In this document: piece after piece, positions 11,090-20,405 of the stretch
Numbering within the stretch: the first letter of the stretch is position 1
How the letters are laid out: each line of letters starts with the position of its first letter
Assembly (NCBI GenBank): GCA_033977485.1
Contig: CM066988.1
Span: 32,174,001 to 32,238,000, forward strand
Source of the DNA: Hydrangea macrophylla
Taxonomy: Eukaryota > Streptophyta > Magnoliopsida > Cornales > Hydrangeaceae
DNA: 64,000 nucleotides
Direction of reading: 5' to 3'
Made by a program: the position numbers and the translations under genes
Notes under the pieces: model-generated
Seen by the model: the letters and a program-made list of their open reading frames with translations, nothing else
Database searches by the model: none
What the model was told of the DNA's origin: nothing

Positions 11090-13036
11090 CCTCAATTAGC
11101 ATCCAAATAATCATCTTATACTATGTATGGTTCGACAAATAATACTATGATAGTATATTACATCACATAAAAAAATTGAAATGGAAGATCAAAAGATAAA
11201 ATATCATTCATAAGATCTAAGTCAAATATCATGCAATGTAAAGTGAAAGATCACACAAATAAACCTAGGAAAAATCGTCTAATCATGTATCAAGTAATTA
11301 GTTTCCTTAATCTAAAAGGGACATGAATTGTTCTTGAAACAAATAAACAAAGAAATCAAAATATGCTTAGCAAGCTAACATGATGCATGTTATTCTTTGA
11401 GAAAAGAAGATCTCTCAATCCCCGGGACGGATGAGAAAAGGATGATTAGATCGAGGGGAGAATGAACGTGTGATCATGATCATTCCTTATAATCTTCTTA
11501 GATTAGGAGTTACAAAAACCCCAAATCCTTGCATGGATGCAATGTATGTATCTAGAATGTGCCAAGGTTGTAGTGTGCTTTGTGTTCATGGATTCCTAGA
11601 ATGACTTAGAAGTCTAAAATGTATATGAATGGATGGATGAAATCAACATGGGATATGTACAAATGTAGTATGAACTACTTCCCAAGATATGAACTAATTT
11701 GGAATGCATATGAGCATCAAATCAAAGAATGAAAGTTAAGGTATGTTCGCTGTGAATAGTGGACAGAACAGTAGCATCATCTTTGGAAATTTGAAAAGAG
11801 GGGTTAGGAATGTTTTCAATGCATGATTTTTTATGGAGATGTTCCTTATTGTGTCTAGAACACAACCCAAAAAGCCAATCCTTAATAACTATCATAGAGT
11901 GAGAGAAATCATATAAACAACAGAGGTCAATCAGAAACAGAGTTTGTACTGTCGACTAAAATGTTGAAAAATCTTAGAAAATGAAAACGAATGATCTAGA
12001 GGCCCATATTATACAGAAAGTTTTCTAAGACATTGAATTTTAAGGTAAAAATAAGTTAGGGCCACCCCTTTTGGAAAAGGTTTCTGGAAAAGAGGTCGTA
12101 AGTTGACCTAGCTGCTGTGACAGCAAAAACAGAATGTCTGGAAGGAATGTTGGGATCTAAATGGACCATTTCCAAGTACTTCCAAGTCAAACCAAAAATC
12201 ATGGGTGTTCTTCAATGAGTTAGGAAGACTTTACAAGTAGCCTTGCATCCATATGTTGAGTATTGAGTTCTAGAGAAATCTTTGAACTCAATTCACTCAC
12301 TGTTTTGACTCATTGTTTTGAAGATTTTGGAGAAAACAAAGTTTTGTTTCTTGAAACCAAATGAGAGGGATTGAGAGGGGTTTTGAAATAGATGTTTTGA
12401 AAACATATTTTCAATATTCAATAAGGATTATAGCCACTTAGAATACCAACATCAAACTCATCATTAAGAACCTCCAAGATTGTTGGAGAGATTTATTTTA
12501 TTTTTTGAACATAACTTCAATACATTCCAAGAATACCTTGGAAGTATTGAGGTTATGATCATCATCTATCAAACATGTTTTTGAGGTCAAGAGCTACTAT
12601 CCATAAGGATTCACTCACCCCAAACTTCATGTCATCACTTAGATGATGATGAACTAGTAAGTAAATAAAGAAAATCAAAAAGAAATGGGATAAGAAGAGA
12701 TGAACAATAAATAAACAAGCAAGTAGATGATGATCAATAGATGATATTCATGAAGCATGAGACTTGTAGATTGGTGTTTCACTCATATGTAATGACACTA
12801 GACATGGAAGAAGCTTCCACTCTCTTGAATTCTCACTAAAATGGTGGTTGGGAGTATTGAATGTTGAAATAAATGGGAGTAATGAAGTAAAAACAAAGTT
12901 TAGAACTCAATTTTGTTTTGAAAAATCAAAGAAGGAAGCTTCTTTCTCTCTATTCTAACCTTATCTCTACAACTTTTTCTCCCAAACTTTTTCAAAGCTT
13001 ACATTTGACTCCCCCAAAATGAAGAGTAATGGGGTG

Positions 13037-13046
13037 TTTATATAGG
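13037..13046 (-). promoter_or_regulatory. TATA box of element A 3' LTR
   Basis: Minus strand CCTATATAAACACCCC, just downstream of the GC dyad cluster. In an LTR this would drive the genomic RNA. Confidence 0.65.
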
Positions 13047-13188
13047 CCAACATGGGGTGGTTTTGGGATTTAGAAAGTATTCTCAGTGGCTCCAAATATC
13101 TGAAATCATAAAACTATGTCGTTTTGACTTTTAATTAATCAAAATGGGACCACAAAATTAATTACAAAAATATACTGCTCTGGAGGGG

Positions 13189-13255
13189 AGTGCCGCGGTG
13201 GCACTGGGCCAGTGCCGCGGCGGCAGTGGGCCAGTGCTGCGGCGGCAGTGCTCCT
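13189..13255. repeat. GC-rich dyad cluster, element A 3' LTR
   Basis: Three alternating units of GTGCCGCGGCGGCA and CACTGGGCCAGTG, about 150 bp upstream of the TATA box. The right LTR has two units. Confidence 0.8.
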
Positions 13256-13604
13256 CCTTCGTCCAGATAATGCTGTTTAGGCCCCCTGAAGTTCCGGTAT
13301 TCGTGAAAAGGCCCTATTTCGTCCGAAATTCACAGAAAATGCATACGAACTCCAAATTGAGGTTGTGATATACCGTTGGAAAGGTAATGGAGTCTACTTT
13401 ACATAAAAAATAGTTTGGGGATAGGTCAATTTGAAAATTTTTGCGGTATTCGCGATAAAAGCCGATTTGATCGCCTTTTTCGCCTTTGGAAATTCATAAT
13501 AAATTCGTTTTAAATCCAGAAATTATGTGCGATATACCGTTGGAAAGCTATTGACCTCTAGTATCCATGAAAAATATTTGAAAATTATTTCGGCGCCTCG
13601 GTTC

Positions 13605-13790
13605 TAAAGTCAAATTTTGGTCAAACTGGTCAAACCTGGGATTCCCTGGAAGTTCTGGAACTTGTTTTAACACTTTTTTTCATGATTCTGGTGAATTTGG
13701 ACGATTTCGGTCAAACTTGATCAAACTTGGTCAAACCTAGTCAAACCTTGGTCAAACCTAGTCAAACCTTGGTCAAACCGGTCAACGGGG
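13605..13790 (-). promoter_or_regulatory. W-box-like TTGAC cluster, element A 3' LTR
   Basis: Repeated GGTCAAAC and AGTCAAAC on the plus strand give TTGACC/TTGACT on the element's sense strand, ten or so in two groups. TTGAC[CT] is the core bound by WRKY factors; binding here is inference. Confidence 0.5.
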
Positions 13791-14156
13791 ACTTTCCGGG
13801 AGCTTCCGGGACTTCCGGGGGTGTCTGGGAGCTGATGATGATTTCTCTTTAAAACTCATTTTATCGGTTTTCTTACGACATATCATGTTTTCAGAACTTT
13901 GGGACCAAATCTGGGAGTTTTCGGGCTTTCAGGGGCATTTTGGTCATTCTGAGCATTCTGAGGGATGGAGCTGACTTCCGAGAGTCCTTTTGAGTCTTTT
14001 TGCGATCATTGTGAACCACCAAGCTATGGGTCTCCTAAATTCGATAGCCAAAGCTTTGAATAGACACGACTTTTTGGAGGCTATAGATTTAGGATAAAAA
14101 GCATTACAAAAGATGCAAGGATGATGAGGTTAGTGCTGGTCGTGCTCTACGTGAGC

Positions 14157-14198
14157 TGCCTACGTATCCCAAGGGGAATCAGACCAGGACGTAGTTCG
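14157..14198 (-). other. TACGTAGGC box, element A (LTR-proximal copy)
   Basis: Plus strand TGCCTACGTATCCC...GACGTAGTTC. It lies about 110 bp inside the LTR junction; element B has the same box at 41628-41669. Confidence 0.85.
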
Positions 14199-14349
14199 GG
14201 GCACAAAGGAACAAATCACACATGCACAACAAGACAGGCGGATGCTATGCTATAAGAGTGACATGCAATGCATGGATGTGATATGAATTGTGTCATGAGT
14301 CCTATTATGTCTACTGTTATGACCCTATTATGAGCAAGTGCTATGGGAT

Positions 14350-14370
14350 GTGCCACTCCGAGTGGGCTGG
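14350..14370. repeat. CCACT-nnn-AGTGG hairpin, element A
   Basis: CCACTCCGAGTGG forms a 5-bp stem with a 3-base loop. Element B has three similar hairpins with different loops at 41220-41480. Confidence 0.6.
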
Positions 14371-14639
14371 TGTTGTGCTAGTGTTTGCGACTGTGATGTG
14401 GTGGATGACTCGGATAAGGACACCGAGGTTTTTAGAAGACTCCGGGTCTAGGGGCAAACTTCTGGAATGAGTGAGATAGATCAGATGCGCTTTGTTTAGA
14501 AGATGATAGCCAAAGGTGACCGAGGGATCTTGTGATAAAGCTATGAGAAAATTCTTGATAATCAGGAGATCTGGATGCGGGCGATGTTCTGATTTGTCCC
14601 TGACGGCCGACTTTCGGGAATCGGTTCTGGCTAGTGGTA

Positions 14640-15325
14640 GTATCTTTTGTATTTACCCTTGGGGATGACGTAGTGTTCTCGGAGAATCTTTATTTTCTTG
14701 ATCGGGAACCAGGATCCATCTCTGATCCTCTCACGGTTGATCAAATCTTTCAGCGCTCAATTCGAGAGAGCCAGTCAGGGCCTCCGGGAGCTGGTATATG
14801 TCTGCTTTTGTCCTCGGTGGATAATGCAGGGTTCTTGGGGAATCTCTTTTCTTGATCGGGAACCAGGATCCATCTCTGAACCTCTCACGGTTGATCAAAT
14901 CTTGTCGGCGCTCAATCCAAGAGAGCCGATCAGGGCCTCCGGGAGCTGGTATCTGTCTACTTCGGTCCTCGGGGGATGATGTAGGTGTTCTCGGAGAATC
15001 TCTTTTCTTGATCGGGAACCAGGACCCATCTCTGAATCTCTCACGGTTGATCAAAAATATGTCGGCGCTCAATCCAAGAGAGCCGGTCAGGGCCTCCGGG
15101 AGCTGGTATCTGTCTACTTCGGTCCTCGGGGGATGATGTAGGTGTTCTCGGAGAATCTCTTTTCTTGATCGGGAACCAGGACCCATCTCTGAATCTCTCA
15201 CGGTTGATCAAAAATATGTCGGCGCTCAATCCAAGAGAGCCGGTCAGGGCCTCCGGGAGCTGGTATCTGTCTACTTCGGTCCTCGGGGGATGATGTAGGT
15301 GTTCTCGGAGAGTCTCTTTTCTTTA
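14640..15325. repeat. Tandem repeat, period 154-157 bp, about four units
   Basis: GATCGGGAACCAGGAYCCAT starts at 14700, 14854, 15010 and 15167, and a diverged fifth unit follows to about 15440. The third and fourth units are almost identical, so the array has expanded recently. It lies between the LTR and the antisense PMD gene. Reading frames through it arise from the period and show no similarity to proteins I know. Confidence 0.9.
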
Positions 15326-15588
15326 TTCGGTACATTAGTTAAAACCCAGGATCCGTTACCAGAATTCTCACGATTGATCGAAATTTGCGACGGTTGTCCT
15401 GAAACGGCCGATTCGGGTCTTCAGGAGCCGATTTTTTCCAGTTTCTGCCTGTCGGAGGTAGTTCTGACAGCTTTTAGCCTGCTTGGGATAAAACCGCATA
15501 AATCTTGACTGAAATGGGCCATCGGGGCCAAAAATGGGCTGAAAAGGGCCAAAACGGGTCAAAACGGAGCGAAGGAGGGCCCGCGGGG

Positions 15589-15660
15589 AGCAGTGCCGCG
15601 GCGGCACTGGGCCACTGCCGCGGCGGCAGTTGGCCAGTGCCATGGCAACACTGGGTGGCC
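15589..15660 (+). promoter_or_regulatory. GC-rich dyad cluster upstream of antisense PMD gene (element A)
   Basis: GCAGTGCCGCGGCGGCACTG followed by GGCCACTGCCGCGGCGGCAG and a diverged unit, about 215-285 bp before the PMD start codon. The same motif type lies upstream of the LTR TATA boxes. A weak TATA candidate, TTGTATATC, is at 15672-15680. Confidence 0.55.
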
Positions 15661-15771
15661 GGACTTCAACTTTGTATATCTCGGGTTTTTGAGCTTTTGA
15701 AGCTCATTCTTGGCCGTTTTGGGGTGTTTTTGGAGCTAAAAATCATCAAAACGCAGCTTGTGTGCGCTCAG

Positions 15772-15869
15772 GTGAGTAATCTTTCCCCGTAGTTGGATTT
15801 TTGATTGGTGTTTTGGTTTGCCCAAATTTTCAAGAAGAAAGTTTAACTGTGACTTTCATTTTCTTGTAG
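15772..15869 (+). other. Probable 5'-UTR intron of antisense PMD gene
   Basis: Donor CTCAG|GTGAGTAAT and acceptor TTTCTTGTAG|ATCC lie just before the ATG at 15874, with a T-rich stretch before the acceptor. No transcript evidence. Confidence 0.5.
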
Positions 15870-15873
15870 ATCC

Positions 15874-18056
15874 ATGGCTTCGAGCTCAAGGAGACCGTCT
15901 AAGAAGGCCAAGGGACGGATGAAGGCTGAGATGCAAACCCCGGACTTGATTTTACGGGACCCCCAACACCATCTTTCGGCCGCGGCTCTAACGAGCTTGG
16001 TATGTGAAACTTTCGACATTTTAGGACCACTTTCATGTATTGTGCTAGTTTTGTGAGCCGTAGTGTGCACTTAGAGATCGTTAGAAGTTCGATTAGTGTT
16101 CAAATGTTGATTTTGTGAATTCGGCTCTCGGGTTGTGAATAGTGATTTTGTGAATCATTTTGTCGTCTTTGGTATGTGCAGGTGCCGGAAGTGACATTAA
16201 AAGGCCACGGCAGCCTTGCTCATGCTTTTCTATGGTATACTCAGCTTTCGCCCACCGTTAAGAGGATGGTTGATGATGCCGGGTTCGGAGGCTTCGTCCG
16301 TCTGGTTTCGAAAAGCAGCAATGATTTGGCCCATTTCTATGCTCTGGCTGAGAGGTGGTGGGATACCACCAATACTTTTCACCTGCCGTTCGGAGAGATG
16401 ACCATGACGCCCTTCGACTTCTCCATGATTACGGGCTTGAGGGTCGGCGGGAAGCGCCTGATTCTGGATTACTTTTATGAGATCGACTCGGAGGCAATGG
16501 AGATGTTGATTAGGGCTGTTTCCCCTAACCTGGAGAGGCATTGGTTTTCCTGCGACTGGCTTTACCGGGCCTATGGCAGAGGTAATCACAATCTGAACAA
16601 TTCCCAGCTTTTGAGGGTTTATCTTCTGTATGTCCTCGGGTGCTCAATCTTTGCGACGCGGAATGACCGGGTGAGCCTGAGATTCCTTTCTTGCCTGGCG
16701 ACTATTGATGAGATCCCTACCTACAACTGGGGTGGTGCTGCCTTGGCCCATCTTTATAAGCACATGGGCGAGGTCTCTCGGGGCGACGTTAAATTGACTG
16801 GGGGATTCTGGCGAGCTTGGGAGGTACGTACTGTACCTTCTCTCTTTTGTTATCTCTTGATTTCTATACTTGTTCTGATTTTTTCCTTTGTTTGTGCAGC
16901 TTTGGAGCTTTGAATACCTAAAGATGTTGGCTCCTTCCCCGGCGGATGAATCAGGCGAGGACGAGGATGGCATGGCTCCTGTGCCTCTATTCCCACGAGG
17001 TTTGAGATGGCGGAGGGACGTCGTTGGGGTGAAGAGTGGGGCCCACCGGATTATTTTGCTCAGAAACTTCTTAACTGAGCTGACGGCCTCTAGTGTCGAT
17101 TGGACGCCTTAGGAGGGCGTCGCCTATGCCGCCCCAGAGGAAATACAAGTGGTCAAATCTCTTACCTCTTGCCGCCTTCTGATGGAGAGTACCGAGTGCA
17201 GACAGTGGTTCCTTGGTGAGCGGGTGTCTCGGTAGGTGGTTGGTGGTTGGTGGTTCCCGGTATCGCGTCCCTCATAATCCCCCTATGATGGATGCTAGTG
17301 ACCTCTCTGGTGATACTCTGTTGGCGGCCTTAGCCGGCACTGATGTTTGGGATCATTTTCTCTCTGAGACCGGGTATGAGGCTTACCGTGGCCGCTTCTT
17401 GATGCCTACCTTCCCACTCCTGGAGGTGAGAGTTTCCTTTTACACTTTTGTCTTTATTAGTCGTTTATGTTCTTGACTCGTCTTTTCCTAACTTGTTTTG
17501 TGCCTACAGCTTCGTGAGATGTACAGGAGACAGGCTCCTCAGGCTCCCGACCCTATCCCTCCTTGGGATTGGACCGTCAACGTTCTAGGCGCTGATGGCA
17601 CTCCCCAAGTGATGGAGGTGCCACAAGTCACATGCGGGTACCCTACTCAGCCAGCAGGCGTCCTCAATGTTCCTTGGAGTTACGCTGAGGAGGGTCACGC
17701 CTTGGCGGCTAGCCTACGGTCCTTGGTCCTTACACGAGACCATCGGGTATGTCTCTAATTTTGCACTTTCTTAAGGTTATGAGGTTCTAACCCTAGATTT
17801 TACCCTTGACAGATGGACGGTATGCGTCAATTTGCCGCCAATCAGATGGCGTCCTTGGTAAGTCTCTGACTCGACTCTGTTTTTGTATTTTTTGTTGTTC
17901 CCTTACTGACTGCTTTCATTTTATTCGTGTGTGCAGTACCGTGGAGGTAGAGCCGGCTCATCGAGGACTGGTCCAAGATGCAGAGGTGGTAGGAGGAGGC
18001 CGTCGCCGACGTACACTCCGGGCGGTCCGACAGAGGATGAAGAGGAGGAAGACTGA
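15874..18056 (+). pseudogene. Antisense plant mobile domain (PMD) gene of element A, six coding exons
   Basis: Exons can be placed at 15874-15999, 16182-16823, 16900-17425, 17510-17746, 17813-17857 and 17937-18056. All introns are GT-AG, and the introns after exons 1, 2, 4 and 5 fall in phase 0. Exon 2 carries the clear family signature: LKGHGSLAHAF, DDAGFGGFVRL, then ERWWDTTNTFHLPFGEMTMT and ITGLRVGGKRL. These match the plant mobile domain (PF10536, the MAIN/MAIL1 type), whose members occur both as host genes and inside transposable elements. Exon 6 is basic, then ends in an acidic TEDEEEED tail. Defects in exon 3: a TAG at 17110 (element D has Trp there), a TAG near 17230 and a frameshift near 17240 within a TGGTTGG repeat. 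It is opposite in strand to gag-pol, so its introns survive copying through the genomic RNA. Function unknown. Confidence 0.8.
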
Positions 18057-18393
18057 GGCCTCCCAAGCGGGCATTTTATTTTATTTTCTTTTTCTATTTT
18101 CGATTGGGTTGTACCGGGGATATGATTATTTGGACAGTGTAGGATGATGTGTAGAACAGTTTGTGACCTTTGACAGAGTATTATGATGTTTCGCCTTTTA
18201 GGCCGGATAGCTTCCGGTTTGGAGGCGCAGTTGTGTGCTTGTTTTAGTTGATATATGTGCACTGTGATTGTTGGATGTTACTGCGATGGGCAGTTTTGTG
18301 ATGGTGAGTGCTTTTTCCTTGCAGGTGGGATAGTCCGTGAAACGGGGAGGTGCTGCCAAAATTTTGAATTTTGCTAGAGCCGCGACAGAAAAT
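18057..18393 (+). other. Spacer between the two antisense genes of element A
   Basis: T-rich sequence right after the PMD stop, likely 3' UTR, then about 250 bp with no recognised motif. A CTTGCAG|GTGG acceptor-like site lies at 18318-18328, so an upstream untranslated exon for the second gene is possible. Confidence 0.35.
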
Positions 18394-19391
18394 ATGGCTT
18401 TGTATGATCCCGCTCAACTCACAGCTTGGCTGAACATCACGGATGGCGTGGAGCGGATCAACCTCTTTAGCTGCGGCTTGACCGAGCTATTTTCTCTTTG
18501 CCAGATGACCCTGAACACCGAATTCTTGCGTGCTTCCATTGCTCACTGGGACCCGGTGAACCATGTCTCAACTTCAATGGCCTGGAGATATGCCCCATGT
18601 TTGAGGAGTTCTGCGCTATTCTTGGCTTTGATTCTGACTCCGACTTGATTCTCTCTCCTGCCGATTCCCTCAGTCCTACACGAGGCTTGGCTGAATATCT
18701 GAATTGCTCCATCACTATTTCCCGCCAGCTGATTCGAGGTGAGGTCCTCAACATTGCTTCTATTATTGCCCGGTACGCCAGTCCTGGGAATCCCAGCGTA
18801 TATGATGCTACTCGTGGGCCTGCTCTGATTCTGTGTATGACTTCGCACTTCTTGTTCTCGAGTACTTCTAGCGACTTATTGCATGTATGTCTCGGACTGA
18901 AGGCAGGCAAGAACCCCATGGCTATGGTCCTAGCTGAGACCTTGAACGGCTTGGATAAGGCCTTCAACCAAGGGACTCCTCTTCTTTCTGGGTCACCTTT
19001 GGTGTTACAGGCTTGGCTATATGAGCGCCTTCAGCTGTGGTCGGGCCGCATACCACCGGTTTACTTTCGTCGGGCCGTGCTTCACTCTCACTATACTTTT
19101 GCTGATTGGGTGGGCATGATGAGTGCCTTATCTGAGGCTGACATTTGCTGGATTGTGAGGCATTGGGGCCTTTATGCTATCACCACGAGCCACAGGGGTC
19201 ACTAGAGAGTGTGGTTGATGGGTCTGAGAGAGACTTCTTTCTATCATCCTCGCCGTTTGGCCAGACAGTATGGGCAGGTTCAGGAGGTTCCCCGGGGGTT
19301 CACTGAGAGGGTCTTTGCTTCCAGGATCAGGGCTACCACTATTGCTGCTTTTATTGATGGTTGGGCTGACCGACTAAAGGCCTATTTCTAA
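18394..19391 (+). pseudogene. Second antisense gene of element A, DUF7745-like
   Basis: An ATG at 18394 (ENMALYDP) opens a frame to about 18560. It then shifts by one base to the frame that runs to a TAG at 19203, and the same frame resumes to TAA at 19389. The segments AHWDPVNHV, NGLEICPMFEEFCAILGF, GLKAGKNPMAMVLAETLNGL and LQAWLYERLQLW fit the pattern of a large plant family I know as DUF7745, frequent in retrotransposon-derived ORFs. Element D has the same gene in the same place. Overall length is about 330 residues. Gene assignment rests on pattern memory and should be confirmed by profile search. Role unknown. Confidence 0.6.
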
Positions 19392-19668
19392 AGACCTTTG
19401 AAGAAATAAAAGACACTAAGACAAAACTAGACCTGACTGATTCTGCTCATTCCTCCAAGTGTCTTTGAACATGTGATTGCTTTTTGAAAGACTTTTATTT
19501 CTTCGATTACCCCTGTTTTATGTAATATTCAAAGTTTGTTTATCAGTGAACCTTGGTTACTTTGGGAATCTTATTTTATGCACTTTAGCTTTCTAAAAAC
19601 ATTTTGTAACTGAGATTTCAATTAGTTGTTGCTTTTGGTACTTGCTTGGGCATGCTGGGGTTATTAGA
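19392..19668. other. Convergent spacer downstream of the antisense genes
   Basis: AT-rich, probably 3' UTR of the DUF7745-like gene; AAATAAAAG at 19404 could serve as a poly(A) signal. No other feature seen. Confidence 0.4.
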
Positions 19669-19810
19669 GGCAAACAAGGCGGGCGGCCAAAGTTTGCCCC
19701 TAGCTTGGGATACGTATGGTTGTGAGGCAAACGAGGTAGATGACCGACGTTTGCCCCTAGTTTAGAAGAGGTTCAGGCAAACGAGGCGAGTGGCCGAAGT
19801 TTGCCCCTAG
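19669..19810. repeat. GGCAAAC...GTTTGCC hairpin array, element A
   Basis: Three units, at 19669, 19726 and 19776, each with GGCAAAC, an 18-base variable middle, then GTTTGCCCCTAG. The two arms are complementary. The array sits where the antisense genes and pol converge. Element B has four units at 39493-39700. Confidence 0.8.
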
Positions 19811-19861
19811 TGTGGAGGGTGATTTTTGGGTTATGGTAAGGACCGCGACTTTATTTTTCTC

Positions 19862-19994
19862 GCATGCTCATAATTTTGCCTAGGCACCAAGGAGGTGACC
19901 TAACGAGCTATTTTCTCTCTTTTGTTATTGCTCACTTTGGATATAGCTCTATTTTTTGCCTAGGCGTCCTTTCGGATTTTCGACCTACCGAGCC
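19862..19994 (-). repeat. CTAGG hairpin pair, element A
   Basis: On the minus strand GCTCGTTAGGTCACC...GGTGCCTAGGC and GCTCGGTAGGTCGAAAATCC...GCCTAGGC form stems closed by TAGG/CCTA, the second with an inner TCCGAAAGGA hairpin. Element B carries homologous copies at 38561, 39306 and 39391 with sequence changes that keep pairing. Confidence 0.65.
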
Positions 19995-20017
19995 ATCCTT
20001 TTTTTTTTTTGAAAGTC

Positions 20018-20370
20018 TGCCTACGTACCCCCGAGCGGGGATTAGGTCCAACGTAGTTTGGGCCAAGGTTTTGAAAGAAAAGGTTATTTTTTATGGGTGG
20101 AGCGACCGAACCAATGTGGTTGCCTACGTATCCCCGAGTGGGAATCAGGTCGAGCGTAGCACACGGCAAGGCTTGAAGAAAATGGGTTATTCTTTTATGG
20201 GTGGAGCGACCGAGCCAATGTGGTTGCCTACGTATCCCCGAGTGGGAATCAGGTCGAGCGTAGTTCAAGGCAAGGCTTGAAGAAAATGGGTTATTCTTTT
20301 GTGGGTGGAGCGACCGAACCAATGTGGTTGCCTACGTATCCCCGAGTGGGAATCAGGTCGAACGTAGTTC
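20018..20370 (-). repeat. Four TACGTAGGC boxes downstream of integrase, element A
   Basis: Copies at 20018-20059, 20121-20160, 20225-20266 and 20329-20370. The last three are in a 104-bp tandem array with the flank GGGTGGAGCGACCG. Each reads TGCCTACGTAYCCC...GGGRATYAGGTC...CGTAG on the plus strand. Confidence 0.85.
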
Positions 20371-20405
20371 AAGGCAAGGCTTAAAGAAAATGGGTTATGG
20401 AATGG

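Larger units (their letters stand above)
10824..14049 (-). repeat. Element A 3' LTR, lacking its TGTAGACACC end
   Basis: Begins TGTGGATACCGGGCTTCCG like the right LTR, but stops at GATAGCC and jumps into internal sequence. The last 20 bp of LTR are missing. It also lacks about 52 bp near 13652 and has one extra GC-dyad unit relative to the right LTR. Confidence 0.9.

Noticed and set aside
14731..15201. 156-residue open frame on the minus strand, and overlapping plus-strand frames
   Set aside because: Created by a tandem repeat whose period is near 156 bp; the period varies (154, 156, 157), and the sequence resembles no protein I know.
18467..18967. 166-residue minus-strand frame
   Set aside because: Lies opposite the DUF7745-like gene, which has clear family pattern on the plus strand.
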